42,311 nt of DNA from Syntrophobacteraceae bacterium (GTDB lineage: Bacteria; Desulfobacterota; Syntrophobacteria; Syntrophobacterales; Syntrophobacteraceae), in NCBI GenBank assembly GCA_018053185.1, contig JAGPLX010000022.1, forward strand, positions 1 to 42,311. The letters run 5' to 3'. Below are positions 1 through 8,883 of this stretch, piece by piece; the stretch's first letter is position 1; every line of letters begins with the position of its first letter. Made by a program: the position numbers and the translations under genes. Below the pieces are notes generated by a model. It did not search any database and had not been told where the DNA came from. It saw only the letters and a program-made list of their open reading frames with translations.

Positions 1-1197
1 TTCGACCTGGTCAAGGAACTCGACCTGGGCGACATCATTCGAGTGCACGGCACCTTGTTTCGGACCCGAACCGAGGAGCTGACTCTTCTGGCCAGGGATT
101 TCAGGCTTTTAGCCAAGAGTTTCCGGCCTCTCCCTGAAAAGTACCACGGGCTCAGAGATATCGAAATCCGTTACCGACAGCGGTACGTGGATCTCATTGT
201 CAACGAGGAAGTTCGGCAGATTTTCCGCAAGCGCGCCAAAATCGTACAGATCATCCGACAGTTTCTGAACGATCGCAACTTTCTCGAAGTGGAAACTCCC
301 ATGATGCAGCACATTCCCGGTGGAGCCACCGCCAAGCCTTTCAAAACCTTTCACAATGCCCTGGGAATGGAGCTTTTCCTGAGGATTGCCCCCGAGCTTT
401 ATCTCAAACGTCTCCTGGTGGGAGGGCTGGACCGGGTGTATGAGCTCAACCGCAACTTCCGCAACGAGGGGGTGTCGACCCAGCACAATCCTGAATTCAC
501 AATGTTGGAATTCTACATGGCGTACGCCACTTATGAAGATCTGATGCAGCTCACGGAGGAGTTGTTCTGTACCGTTGCGGCGGGGGTGAACGAAGGGAGC
601 TTGCAGATCGAGTACCAGGGGGATTCCATCGACTTGACCCCCCCTTGGCCTCGACTCCGTTTGCTGGACGCCCTCACGGACATCGGCGGCTTGTCTCCCT
701 CCGCAGTCCGGAATCCCGAAGAGACAGCCAGGCTTGCCCGGGAGATGGGGATTCAGCCGGAACGACACGAGGGCCACGGAAAGCTGCTCACCAAGCTCTT
801 CGATTTGACGGTGGAGCCGAAACTAATCCGGCCCACCTTCATCACGCACTACCCGATGGAGGTCTCACCCCTGTCGCGCCGAAACGACGAAGATCCGTCG
901 GTCACGGACCGCTTCGAGCTGTTCATCGCGGGCAAGGAGATGGCCAATGCCTTTTCGGAGCTGAACGATCCCAGGGAGCAGAGGCAGCGGTTCCTGCAAC
1001 AGATCGAAGCACGTCGGGCGGGGGACGAGGAAGCCCACCTCATGGACGAAGACTACATCCGGGCATTGGAATATGGCATGCCCCCCGCGGCGGGGGAAGG
1101 AATCGGGATCGATCGGCTCGTAATGCTCTTTACCGACTCGCCGTCCATCCGGGATGTCATCCTGTTTCCTCTCATGCGGGCGGAGAAGAGGCCTTAG
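1..1197 (+). CDS. lysS: Lysyl-tRNA synthetase, class II (5' end outside window)
   Basis: This enzyme charges tRNA-Lys with lysine in the cytoplasm. The reading frame is open from base 1, so the N-terminus lies upstream; what is present begins inside the OB-fold anticodon-binding domain ([17 protein letters not shown]). The class II catalytic core follows: motif 1 around [18 protein letters not shown], motif 2 in [21 protein letters not shown], and motif 3 near the C-terminus ([20 protein letters not shown]). About 398 residues are visible, which fits the C-terminal four fifths of a roughly 490-residue enzyme. The first ATG in the window, at 43, is internal and not the start. The next gene begins 80 bases downstream, so lysS may head the lol-bam-lpx run, as in related bacteria. 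Identification is secure. Confidence 0.96.
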   Translation, partial: FDLVKELDLGDIIRVHGTLFRTRTEELTLLARDFRLLAKSFRPLPEKYHGLRDIEIRYRQRYVDLIVNEEVRQIFRKRAKIVQIIRQFLNDRNFLEVETPMMQHIPGGATAKPFKTFHNALGMELFLRIAPELYLKRLLVGGLDRVYELNRNFRNEGVSTQHNPEFTMLEFYMAYATYEDLMQLTEELFCTVAAGVNEGSLQIEYQGDSIDLTPPWPRLRLLDALTDIGGLSPSAVRNPEETARLAREMGIQPERHEGHGKLLTKLFDLTVEPKLIRPTFITHYPMEVSPLSRRNDEDPSVTDRFELFIAGKEMANAFSELNDPREQRQRFLQQIEARRAGDEEAHLMDEDYIRALEYGMPPAAGEGIGIDRLVMLFTDSPSIRDVILFPLMRAEKRP

Positions 1198-1277
1198 CGA
1201 GACATGGCGGAACCTGAACGGGACGAGATGGGTCCCGATCACGGTTCCATGTCCAGAAACCACGAGTCGACATTCTC

Positions 1278-2519
1278 ATGACGTTTGAATTCTTTGTCAG
1301 CCTGCGCTACCTGTTGGCAAAGCGCCGTCAGACCTTCATCTCTTTGATCACCCTCATCTCCATCGCGGGCGTTGCGGTGGGGGTGACGGCCCTCATCGTG
1401 GTCCTTGCCGTCATGAACGGTTTCCAGGAGGATCTTCGGAACCGGATTCTCGGCATCACCTCTCACATCGTGGTGGGCAACTTCAACGGCACCATCACCA
1501 ACTACGAGGCCATCCTTCCTGAGGTGAAGACTGTCAAGGGAGTAGTGGCGGCAACCCCCTTTACTTACTCCCAGGTCATGATCAGTTCGGGGAAAAATGT
1601 ATCGGGGGCGATCCTTCGGGGCGTTGATCTCGATACCGCCCCGGAGGTCATCAACCTCAAGAAGAACCTGGTCCGGGGCAACCTGGAAGACCTGCGTTCT
1701 TCCGCCTCTGAAGGAACATCGGTTTCCGATCAGACCATCATTTTGGGGGTGGAGCTGGCCAAGAATTTAGGGGTGAACCAGGGCGAATGGGTGACTCTCA
1801 TCTCCCCCACGGGACGGCTCACTCCCATGGGACAGAATCCCAAGAGCAGGCTTTTCCATGTGGTGGGGATCTTTGAATCGGGAATGTACGAGTTTGACAA
1901 TACCCTGGCCTATATCAGCCTGCCGGCGGCCCAGCAGTTTTTGGGCATCGGAAATGCCGTCACCGGAATCGAGGTCCGAATCAACGACATCTACGAAGCC
2001 GCTGCCATAGCCGAAACTCTTCGTTCGCGCCTGGGCTATCCGTTCTGGGTGCGGGACTGGATGCAGATGAATCGCAATCTTTTCTCGGCCCTCAAGCTGG
2101 AGAAGACTGTCATGTTCATCATCCTCACTCTCATTGTCCTGGTGGCTGCCTTCAACATTGTGAGCTCCCTCATCATGCTGGTGATGGAGAAGACCCGGGA
2201 TATCGCCATCATGAAAGCCATGGGGGCCACGACGGCTCGCATTCGGAACATCTTCGTTCTGGAAGGCTTCATGATCGGCGTCTCCGGAACCATTCTGGGC
2301 CTCCTGGGTGGAGTCACTCTCTGCGCCATTCTGAAGCGATATCGGTTCATCGAGTTGCCGAGGGACGTTTATTACCTTTCGACGCTGCCCGTGGTGCTCA
2401 AGGCCTTCGACGTGTTCACCATAGCGCTTTCGGCAATTCTCATCACATTGCTCGCAACCATTTATCCCTCTCGACAGGCGGCCAAGCTGGACCCCGCGGA
2501 AGCCCTTCGTTATGAATGA
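1278..2519 (+). CDS. lolC: Lipoprotein-releasing ABC transporter permease (LolC/LolE family)
   Basis: This is the inner-membrane permease of the Lol system, which extracts mature lipoproteins from the inner membrane for transfer to the outer membrane. The 413-residue protein has the MacB/FtsX layout: an N-terminal membrane segment (about 22-48, SLITLISIAGVAVGVTALIV), a large periplasmic domain (about 50-270), and three C-terminal membrane segments (about 278-305, 325-350 and 375-400). The start FEFFVSLRYLLAKRRQTFIS matches the LolC/E family. Only one permease gene is present beside lolD, so it may work as a homodimer (LolF-like) or pair with a partner encoded elsewhere. Its last 8 bases overlap lolD. 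The ATG at 1278 has only a weak ribosome site but fits the family N-terminus. Confidence 0.93.
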   Translation: MTFEFFVSLRYLLAKRRQTFISLITLISIAGVAVGVTALIVVLAVMNGFQEDLRNRILGITSHIVVGNFNGTITNYEAILPEVKTVKGVVAATPFTYSQVMISSGKNVSGAILRGVDLDTAPEVINLKKNLVRGNLEDLRSSASEGTSVSDQTIILGVELAKNLGVNQGEWVTLISPTGRLTPMGQNPKSRLFHVVGIFESGMYEFDNTLAYISLPAAQQFLGIGNAVTGIEVRINDIYEAAAIAETLRSRLGYPFWVRDWMQMNRNLFSALKLEKTVMFIILTLIVLVAAFNIVSSLIMLVMEKTRDIAIMKAMGATTARIRNIFVLEGFMIGVSGTILGLLGGVTLCAILKRYRFIELPRDVYYLSTLPVVLKAFDVFTIALSAILITLLATIYPSRQAAKLDPAEALRYE

Positions 2520-3270
2520 CCACCTGAACGGTCAACCACTGGAGCTGCACGCCATGAGCCTTTCCAAGACTTTTGGAAGCGGCATGCAGTCTATCGAGTT
2601 GTTTCGTGATCTTGATTTGGTCATCCGGAGAGGGGAAAGGATCGCCGTAGTAGGGGCGTCGGGTGCGGGCAAAACCACCTTGCTCCACATCCTGGGTACC
2701 CTCGAGAAACCCTCCACGGGCAAGGTTCTATACGGGGGAAACGACATCTTTCTCTGGGACGAGAAGGAGCTGGCCCAGTTTCGCAACCGGAATATCGGTT
2801 TTGTGTTCCAGTTCCACTACCTTCTGCCCGAATTCAACGCCGTGGAAAACGTCATGATGCCCGGGCTCATTGCCGGACTACCCCGGAAGGAGGCAAGGTC
2901 CCATGCTGTGGAACTCCTGGAACGTCTCGACCTTACAGCCCGTCTCGAACACAGGGTGGGAGAGCTCTCAGGAGGCGAGCAACAACGTGTGGCCGTGGCA
3001 CGGGCCCTCCTGCTCCGCCCGAGGCTCTTCCTGGCGGATGAACCGAGCGGAAACCTCGACAGTCGAACCGGCCGGAAGCTCCATGAACTTCTGGTTTCCC
3101 TCAACGAAGAACTGGGGCTCACGATGGTCATTGTAACCCACAATCCGGAACTGGCCTCCATGATGCACCGAACCCTGCGCCTGGTCGACGGGCAGCTTCG
3201 TCCCGACCAGTCTTTTGGATTGTCATGCATGAGCCCTTCGCCTATAAATAGCCGGCGAGAGGCCGGATGA
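2512..3270 (+). CDS. lolD: Lipoprotein-releasing ABC transporter ATPase LolD
   Basis: LolD is the cytoplasmic ATPase that drives the Lol permease. Walker A is GASGAGKTT (48-56), the ABC signature is LSGGEQQRV, Walker B is LFLADEPSGNLD, and a switch His lies in VIVTHNPEL. The reading frame starts inside the last codons of the permease gene (8-base overlap), which suggests translational coupling. The protein has 252 residues against about 230 for typical LolD; the extra length is a C-terminal tail (RPDQSFGLSCMSPSPINSRR) of unknown role. An alternative start at 2554 would remove 14 residues. Assignment to LolD rather than another MacB-type ATPase rests on the adjacent LolC/E permease and the bamA-lpx context. 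Confidence 0.93.
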   Translation: MNDHLNGQPLELHAMSLSKTFGSGMQSIELFRDLDLVIRRGERIAVVGASGAGKTTLLHILGTLEKPSTGKVLYGGNDIFLWDEKELAQFRNRNIGFVFQFHYLLPEFNAVENVMMPGLIAGLPRKEARSHAVELLERLDLTARLEHRVGELSGGEQQRVAVARALLLRPRLFLADEPSGNLDSRTGRKLHELLVSLNEELGLTMVIVTHNPELASMMHRTLRLVDGQLRPDQSFGLSCMSPSPINSRREAG

Positions 3271-3422
3271 AGACCATCGAGGACACGGAGAGGGTTGGGG
3301 CAGTCCTCAACCCCTTCCGAACCATGGGGCGGCCGCCGGGAACGGATGATGACAAGGCAGCCCTCCCATCGTTGACGGTGACCCATCGGGTGAGGACCGC
3401 ACATGAGGCAAAGGAGAGGGGG

Positions 3423-6110
3423 ATGGTGAGGGGGACCTACTTCACGAGAATATTGTGGATCCTGTTATTGTCGCTGATAGCCATCATTCCGGCTGGACGG
3501 GCCCAGGAACAAGCGGTCAGGGTGGGGGTGTTGCCTTTTGTCCTGCACAGCCAGCAAAGTCTACCCAATGCTCCGAAGCAGGTCCAGGAACTCCTGATGC
3601 AACAACTCTCCGAAGAAGGAGTGAGTGTCATTCCACTCCAGGAGGTGGACAAGGTCCTCAAGCCCGGGGAATCGGTCCAGACGGAAGAACAGGCACGCTC
3701 CTACGGGCAGAGGCTCCATGCCGATTTCATGGTCATGGGCAGCTTCAACGTCATCGGCAACATCATCAGCCTCGACGCCAAGCTCGTGGACGTTTCAGGA
3801 CGCAAGAAAACCGAACCCCTTTTCGCGGAAGAAAGGGGGATGGAGAACCTGGCCTCCGCCACCAAGGTTCTCGTTCAGCAGATTGCGGTCCATGTTTTGG
3901 CCAAGGCTCTCATCGCCGACATTCAAATACGGGGAAACGATCGAATCGAGGCCGAGGCCATCAAAGCCAACATCAAGAGCAAGAAGGGGGAGGTCCTAAA
4001 CCGCGAACAGGTCGGAGAAGACATCAAATCCGTATACAGGATGGGCTATTTCGAGAAGGTGGAGGTGGAAATGACCGACGGTCCGGGCGGCAAGATCCTC
4101 ACCTTCGTGGTCCAGGAAAACCCCACCATTGCCGAAGTGAAGCTGGCAGGAAACAAAAAGATCAAGGAGAAGGACATCATGGCGGCCATCACCACCAAGC
4201 CGTACATGGTGCTGCAAAAGAATATCGTCGCCGAGGATGTTCAGAAAATCATCAATCTCTATCACCAGAAGGGCTACTTCGATGTGGACGTCCAGAGCAA
4301 GATCGAATTTCCCCGGGATCCGAGAATGGCGACGGTCACCTTCGAGATCAAGGAACACAAGAAAGTGCTCATCAAGAAGATCAGTTTCCGGGGAAACAAG
4401 AGTTTTTCCGCCCGAAGGCTGCGTTCCGTCATGCAGACCAAGGAAAAGCACTTTCTCCTGTCTCTTGTTACCGACCGGGGCATCCTGCAGAAGGATACGC
4501 TCAGCACCGATGTGGATCGCCTCACGGTCTTCTACCACGATAGAGGTTACATGGACGCCAAGGTGGGGAATCCCGAGATCACTCACAAATCCGACGGTTT
4601 TTACATTGAAATCCCCATCGAAGAGGGGCAGCGCTATAAGGTGACGGGTGTGAAGATCACGGGGGATCCTCTGGAAGCCGCCGAGAAGTCTGGTAAGGAG
4701 CCCCCCCCACTGGATAAGAAACTCCAGATCAAGGAAGATGAGTACTTCAGCCGCGAGAAGGTGCGGGGGGACATGGACCGAGTCGCCAAAACTTACATGG
4801 ACGAAGGCTATGCCCTCACCCAGGTCACCCCGGAAATCAAACGGGATCCGGACACTCATACGACATCTGTGACCTACAACGTGACCAAGAAGGAAAAGGT
4901 CCACATCGGCAAGATCTATGTCACGGGAAATACCAAGACCCTGGACAAGGTCATCCGTCGTCAACTCAAGTTGGCCGAGGGAGATCTTTACAGTGCCACC
5001 AAGCTGGAGCAGAGCCTTCTCCAGCTCAAGAAGCTGGATTACTTCGAGGAAGTCGAGGTCACTCCCGTGGAAACGCCCCAATCGGACATTATGGACATTC
5101 ACGTCAAGGTGAAGGAAAAACTCACCGGATCCATCGGTGTGGGCGGCGGTTTCGCCTCCGAGGACGGGCTTTTCACCAGCGCCCAGATCCAGCAGAGGAA
5201 CCTTTTCGGCAGGGGCCAGACCCTCGGCGTCAAGGGCTACCTGGCCGAGGAAGCCCAGCGATACATTCTCAGTTTTACGGAACCCTGGCTTTTTGACTAT
5301 CCTCTGTCCGCCGGTTTCGATGTGTACGACTGGCTGCGCGAATATAATGATTTTACCGAGGAATCCTTAGGTATCCGATTTAGAACCGCTTACCCTGTCG
5401 GCAAGTGGAGCCGGGTGAGTCTCTGGTACACCATCGAAAAAGACCGGGTGACCGATGTGTCCAGGGCTGCCAGCTACTTCCTCCAATGGCAGGAAGGAGA
5501 CTATTTCAAGAGTGCCGTTACCCTCGGCTTCGAGCGCGACACGACGGACCATCCGTTCCTTCCCACCCGCGGAAGCTTGAACACCATCCTCACGGAGATC
5601 ACCAGCAAGTACCTCGGCAGTGACAGCGAATATGTGCGCACTGAAATCCAATCCGGCTGGTATCACCCCCTCTTCTGGAAATTTGTCGGATATGCCCGGG
5701 GGCAGTACGGATATATTTGCGCCATGGGCGGAAAGGATTCCGTTCCGATCTTCGAACGATTCTTCCTCGGCGGGATCAACAATCTTCGAGGCTGGGAATG
5801 GGCTGACGTCGGTCCCAAGAACAAGTACGGAGAGATCCTCGGGGGCTACAAATACGTGGTTCTTACCGGCGAGCTGCTGTTTCCGGTCCTCGAGAAGTAC
5901 GGGATGCGAGGCGTTGTGTTCATTGACTCTGGAAATTCATACCGCGAAAAGGAAAACATCGATTTCAGCAGTTTCAGAACAGACGCGGGGGTGGGAGTTC
6001 GTTGGAATTCCCCCATGGGCCCTTTGCGGATCGAGTGGGCGTATAACCTCGATCGGGAACCAGGGGAAGACAAGTATCAATGGCAGTTTTCAGCAGGAGC
6101 TTTCTTCTAA
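3423..6110 (+). CDS. bamA: Outer-membrane protein assembly factor BamA with N-terminal TolB-like domain
   Basis: BamA folds and inserts beta-barrel proteins into the outer membrane. I chose the ATG at 3423 over an in-frame ATG at 3267 because it follows AAGGAGAGGGGG and is followed at once by a signal peptide (ILWILLLSLIAIIPAGRA, cleavage near residue 27); that gives 895 residues. Residues about 30-160 form a domain resembling TolB/FlgO/CsgG N-terminal folds (VRVGVLPF...ADFMVMGSF). Residues about 164-565 carry five POTRA-like repeats (IADIQIRGNDRIE, TIAEVKLAGNKKIKE, VLIKKISFRGNKSFS and so on). The 16-strand barrel occupies about 565-895 and ends in Phe, as expected for a beta-signal. E. coli BamA lacks the first domain. 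skp follows 12 bases later. Confidence 0.95.
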   Translation: MVRGTYFTRILWILLLSLIAIIPAGRAQEQAVRVGVLPFVLHSQQSLPNAPKQVQELLMQQLSEEGVSVIPLQEVDKVLKPGESVQTEEQARSYGQRLHADFMVMGSFNVIGNIISLDAKLVDVSGRKKTEPLFAEERGMENLASATKVLVQQIAVHVLAKALIADIQIRGNDRIEAEAIKANIKSKKGEVLNREQVGEDIKSVYRMGYFEKVEVEMTDGPGGKILTFVVQENPTIAEVKLAGNKKIKEKDIMAAITTKPYMVLQKNIVAEDVQKIINLYHQKGYFDVDVQSKIEFPRDPRMATVTFEIKEHKKVLIKKISFRGNKSFSARRLRSVMQTKEKHFLLSLVTDRGILQKDTLSTDVDRLTVFYHDRGYMDAKVGNPEITHKSDGFYIEIPIEEGQRYKVTGVKITGDPLEAAEKSGKEPPPLDKKLQIKEDEYFSREKVRGDMDRVAKTYMDEGYALTQVTPEIKRDPDTHTTSVTYNVTKKEKVHIGKIYVTGNTKTLDKVIRRQLKLAEGDLYSATKLEQSLLQLKKLDYFEEVEVTPVETPQSDIMDIHVKVKEKLTGSIGVGGGFASEDGLFTSAQIQQRNLFGRGQTLGVKGYLAEEAQRYILSFTEPWLFDYPLSAGFDVYDWLREYNDFTEESLGIRFRTAYPVGKWSRVSLWYTIEKDRVTDVSRAASYFLQWQEGDYFKSAVTLGFERDTTDHPFLPTRGSLNTILTEITSKYLGSDSEYVRTEIQSGWYHPLFWKFVGYARGQYGYICAMGGKDSVPIFERFFLGGINNLRGWEWADVGPKNKYGEILGGYKYVVLTGELLFPVLEKYGMRGVVFIDSGNSYREKENIDFSSFRTDAGVGVRWNSPMGPLRIEWAYNLDREPGEDKYQWQFSAGAFF

Positions 6111-6122
6111 GGAGTGGAGCAG

Positions 6123-6674
6123 ATGAAGGGAAAATGGTGGAAATGGTCGAGTTTTATTGCGCTGGGGGGTTTTCTTCTGAACATCCAATCGGTACCCGCC
6201 TGGGCGGCGACGGGAAAGATCGGTTACTTCGACATCCAGGTCATCCTGGAGCAGTCAAGGGCCGGGAAGCAGGCCAAGGAGGAGTTCCGGGTGGAAAAAG
6301 ACCGCCTGAAGTCGGAGATGGACGAGAAAGCCAAGACATTCAAACAGGCCAAGGACGAATACGACCGCAAGAGATCCGTATTGGACGATGCGGCCAAGAA
6401 GAGGAAAGACAAAGAAATGGCCGACCTCCAGCAGGAAGCCGAAAAGGCGCTCATGGAGGCGAATTCCAAGCTCAACCAGCTCTCGACGGACCTCATGGCA
6501 CCCATAGTTGACAAGATCCTCGAAATCGCCAAGAAAATCGGCAGGGACGATAAGTACGACTACATTTTCGAGGCGGGGAAAGGCGGCATTGTCTACGCCA
6601 ACGAGAAAGAGGATCTGACCAAAAGGATCATCGAGGTATTGGACAAATCTCCCATACCTGCCAAAAAACCCTGA
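6123..6674 (+). CDS. skp: Periplasmic chaperone Skp/OmpH family
   Basis: Skp-family chaperones hold unfolded outer-membrane proteins in the periplasm on their way to BamA. The 183-residue protein begins with a signal peptide (WKWSSFIALGGFLLNIQSVPAWA), followed by IGYFDIQVILEQSRAGKQAKEE, the hallmark N-terminus of the mature OmpH family, and a long charged helical region (about 45-125) that would form the coiled-coil tentacles. GGAG at 6111-6114 sits 8 bases before the ATG at 6123; an in-frame GTG at 6114 is less likely. The gene lies directly after bamA, its functional partner, and is probably co-transcribed with it. Confidence 0.93.
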   Translation: MKGKWWKWSSFIALGGFLLNIQSVPAWAATGKIGYFDIQVILEQSRAGKQAKEEFRVEKDRLKSEMDEKAKTFKQAKDEYDRKRSVLDDAAKKRKDKEMADLQQEAEKALMEANSKLNQLSTDLMAPIVDKILEIAKKIGRDDKYDYIFEAGKGGIVYANEKEDLTKRIIEVLDKSPIPAKKP

Positions 6675-6683
6675 TGCAAGAGG

Positions 6684-6698
6684 GGGAGACCGTCTCCC
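6684..6698 (+). terminator. Possible hairpin terminator after skp
   Basis: GGGAGA and TCTCCC pair across a CCG loop just after the skp stop codon, with a G-T and a G-C pair extending the stem. The following bases (TCCTCGATCTTCTTG) are only moderately T-rich, so termination would be weak or factor-assisted. It marks the start of the longest non-coding gap in the cluster. Confidence 0.35.
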
Positions 6699-7298
6699 TC
6701 CTCGATCTTCTTGTGTCGGACCGGAATCAAGAGGTAGATATCGACACGCCGTGGGGAAGGATCCTTCACCCTATTCCGGGATCGCGTGAGGTGAGGGACC
6801 CTTCGAGGGAACCTCTGTCGGTTGTTTCTGCGTGAAGGAGATGGTGGTCGTCCGCCGCGGCGGAAATCCCAACCGAGGTCGACTCATGCCCGGTCGCCCC
6901 GCGGCCGGGTCACGTGAAAAAGTCATTGCCCTGCCGGGAAAATCAGGGTGTTCCCCTCCCAAGAACCTCCGGACCTGAATTTTTCCCTCGTGCTTTTTTA
7001 CCCCTTTTGCGGGGGGTTCCGCAGGCTCGCGAAGCTGGGCTCGACCTGCGAAAATCGGCGGATTCGGCGGATTACGGTTGCCTCGTAGATTTCCGAAACT
7101 GTCTCGTGCCATTCGTCCCCGGGGGGAGAAAGATACTCTTTCAGGCAGGCACAAAAGCCCATGGGCGAGGAGGGTGGGGGACCGGGCAGGCCGGGGGGTG
7201 GGTTGCCGCGGAAGTAGAGGAAGTGATAGAAAAGATGGAGGGAATCCCGTGGGGGGTTCCTGTCAGGGCTTCGATCAACCTTTATGAGGAATGAAACC
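6699..7298. other. 600-base gap between skp and lpxD with no recognised gene
   Basis: No reading frame here has a recognisable product, a convincing ribosome site or family-like composition on either strand. The sequence has several G- and C-runs, and an inverted repeat (ACCCC...GGGGT, about 7001-7018) preceded, not followed, by T residues, so it is not an intrinsic terminator on the plus strand. A weak promoter-like pair (TTGCCG at 7203-7208, 18-base spacer, TAGAAA at 7227-7232) could drive lpxD. In related clusters skp and lpxD usually lie close together, so the gap itself is unusual. Confidence 0.4.
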
Positions 7299-8366
7299 AT
7301 GCAAGGTATCCAAGACCGCAGTGGGGAGACAAGCTTCTCCTTGGGCGAGTTGGCCGGCAGGTTGGGTGCAACTCTCAAGGGGGACCCCGAAATCAGGGTT
7401 CGTGGTCTCCGTCCTCTCGAGAATGCGGGGCCGGACGATCTCAGCTTTCTCACTCACGCCAGGTACGCCCCTCTGCTCTCCCAATGTCGGGCTGGGGCCC
7501 TCATCGTGAGCAGATCCTTCGAAGATGTGGGTTTCCCCCTGCTCATCACCGAGAATCCGTATCTTGCCATGGCGCGAGCCGCCCAGCTGTTCGCTCCTCG
7601 GCCCCCCGTTTCGCCGGGGACCCATCCTACGGCTTCGGTGGCCGAAAGCGCCGTGATCGACCCCACAGCATCCATAGGTCCTCTATCCCGCATTGGCTCC
7701 GGGTCTCGAGTCGGGAAAGATACCCTCCTGACGGGGAGTGTCTGGGTAGGCAACGGGGTCGAAATCGGGGACCATTGCCTCATCCACCCCAATGTCACTA
7801 TCCTGGACCACTGCATAATCGGTCAGGGAGTGATCATCCACAGCGGGACGGTGATCGGGAGTGACGGCTTCGGATTTGCCCAGGATGAGGAAGGCCGACA
7901 CGTGAAGATCCCTCAGGTGGGGATCGTGCAGATCGACGACGACGTCGAGATCGGCGCCAACTGCGCCATAGACCGCGCCACCTTTGGGCGCACATGGATC
8001 CAGCGTGGAGTGAAAATCGACAATCTGGTCCAGATTGCCCATAACGTGGTCGTGGGGGAGTATTCGATCCTGGTCGCCCAAGTGGGAATTTCCGGCAGCA
8101 GCCGGATCGGCAGGCACGTCATCCTGGCAGGGCAGGTGGGAGTGGCGGGACACATCGAGATCGGGGATCGGGCACGAGTGGGAGCCAAATCCGGGGTACC
8201 CCATTCCATCAAAGCCGGTGAAGACATGCTGGGGATTCCTGCGGTTCCAGCCAAACAGTTTTTGCAAAACTTCGCCAACGTCCAGCGGTTGTCTCAACTC
8301 AAGGAACAGCTCCGGCAACTACAGGAGCGGGTCCGGCAGCTCGAGGAATCACTTCCCGGAGAGTAA
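7299..8366 (+). CDS. lpxD: UDP-3-O-(3-hydroxyacyl)glucosamine N-acyltransferase LpxD
   Basis: LpxD adds the second 3-hydroxyacyl chain, to the amino group at C2, in the third step of lipid A synthesis, using acyl-ACP. The 355-residue protein has the N-terminal uridine-binding domain (FSLGELAGRLGATLKGDPE...LRPLENAGPDDLSFL), a long left-handed beta-helix of hexapeptide repeats (about 105-315), and a C-terminal helix (QRLSQLKEQLRQLQERVRQLEE). His248 in QIAHNVVVGEYS corresponds to the catalytic His of the family. The ATG at 7299 is preferred because GAGGA at 7286-7290 is 8 bases upstream; an in-frame ATG at 7284 would add five residues. fabZ follows after 3 bases. Confidence 0.96.
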   Translation: MQGIQDRSGETSFSLGELAGRLGATLKGDPEIRVRGLRPLENAGPDDLSFLTHARYAPLLSQCRAGALIVSRSFEDVGFPLLITENPYLAMARAAQLFAPRPPVSPGTHPTASVAESAVIDPTASIGPLSRIGSGSRVGKDTLLTGSVWVGNGVEIGDHCLIHPNVTILDHCIIGQGVIIHSGTVIGSDGFGFAQDEEGRHVKIPQVGIVQIDDDVEIGANCAIDRATFGRTWIQRGVKIDNLVQIAHNVVVGEYSILVAQVGISGSSRIGRHVILAGQVGVAGHIEIGDRARVGAKSGVPHSIKAGEDMLGIPAVPAKQFLQNFANVQRLSQLKEQLRQLQERVRQLEESLPGE

Positions 8367-8369
8367 ACC

Positions 8370-8819
8370 ATGGCAAATGACATTGCGGAGATTCTCAAGG
8401 TTTTGCCTCACCGTTATCCGTTCGTTCTTTTGGACCGAATCCTCGAAATTTCGTCCGAGCACGTGGTGGCCTTGAAGAATGTGTCCATCAACGAACCCTA
8501 TTTCCAGGGGCATTTTCCGGGTCAGCCGATCATGCCCGGAGTGCTCATCGTGGAAGCCATGGCTCAGGCAGGCGGGTTTCTCGCCTTTTCCCTGGTACCC
8601 CACCACCTGGGAAACGCTGTGTATTTCATGGGAATCGACCGGGTGCGATTTCGAAAGCCCGTGCGTCCCGGAGATCAACTGATCCTCAAGCTGAACCTGG
8701 TGAGGCAGAGAGGATCCGTATTCAAAATGCGGGGCGAAGCTTTTGTCCAAGACCAACTGGTAGCAGAAGCCGAACTCCTGGCCACGATTGACCCCGGCAA
8801 ATCCCAAGCGGAAGATTGA
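8370..8819 (+). CDS. fabZ: (3R)-hydroxyacyl-ACP dehydratase FabZ
   Basis: FabZ dehydrates 3-hydroxyacyl-ACP in fatty acid elongation and so competes with LpxA and LpxD for the same hydroxyacyl-ACP pool; its place inside the lpx cluster is conserved in many Gram-negatives. The 149-residue hotdog protein has the family signature LPHRYPFVLLDR and the active site H48 in GHFPG and E62 in PGVLIVEAMAQ, at the same 14-residue spacing as His54/Glu68 of E. coli FabZ. The ATG at 8370 follows GGAGAGTAAACC, where GGAG lies within the end of lpxD. Confidence 0.96.
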   Translation: MANDIAEILKVLPHRYPFVLLDRILEISSEHVVALKNVSINEPYFQGHFPGQPIMPGVLIVEAMAQAGGFLAFSLVPHHLGNAVYFMGIDRVRFRKPVRPGDQLILKLNLVRQRGSVFKMRGEAFVQDQLVAEAELLATIDPGKSQAED

Positions 8820-8883
8820 GGCGCGACTCGGCGGTCGGCACGACGGGGTGTGCGGGCGCCATGGAAAAGGAGATTTGGCAAAT

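Noticed and set aside
109-777. Long open frame opposite lysS
   Set aside because: It is a reverse-strand shadow of a conserved synthetase gene, common at this base composition, with no ribosome site or family resemblance.
3267-3422. N-terminal extension of BamA from ATG 3267
   Set aside because: It would place 52 unrelated residues before a good signal peptide; a strong ribosome site precedes ATG 3423.
3996-5102. 368-codon reverse frame opposite bamA
   Set aside because: BamA is clearly encoded on the other strand through the whole span; the reverse product (repetitive Leu/Asp/His) has no recognisable domain.
6995-7022. Intrinsic terminator in the skp-lpxD gap
   Set aside because: The T-run precedes the ACCCC/GGGGT stem on the plus strand, and the minus strand has an A-run after the stem, so neither orientation fits a terminator.
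6914-7294. 126-codon frame in the skp-lpxD gap
   Set aside because: It has no ribosome site, overlaps the lpxD ribosome-binding region, and its product resembles no family.
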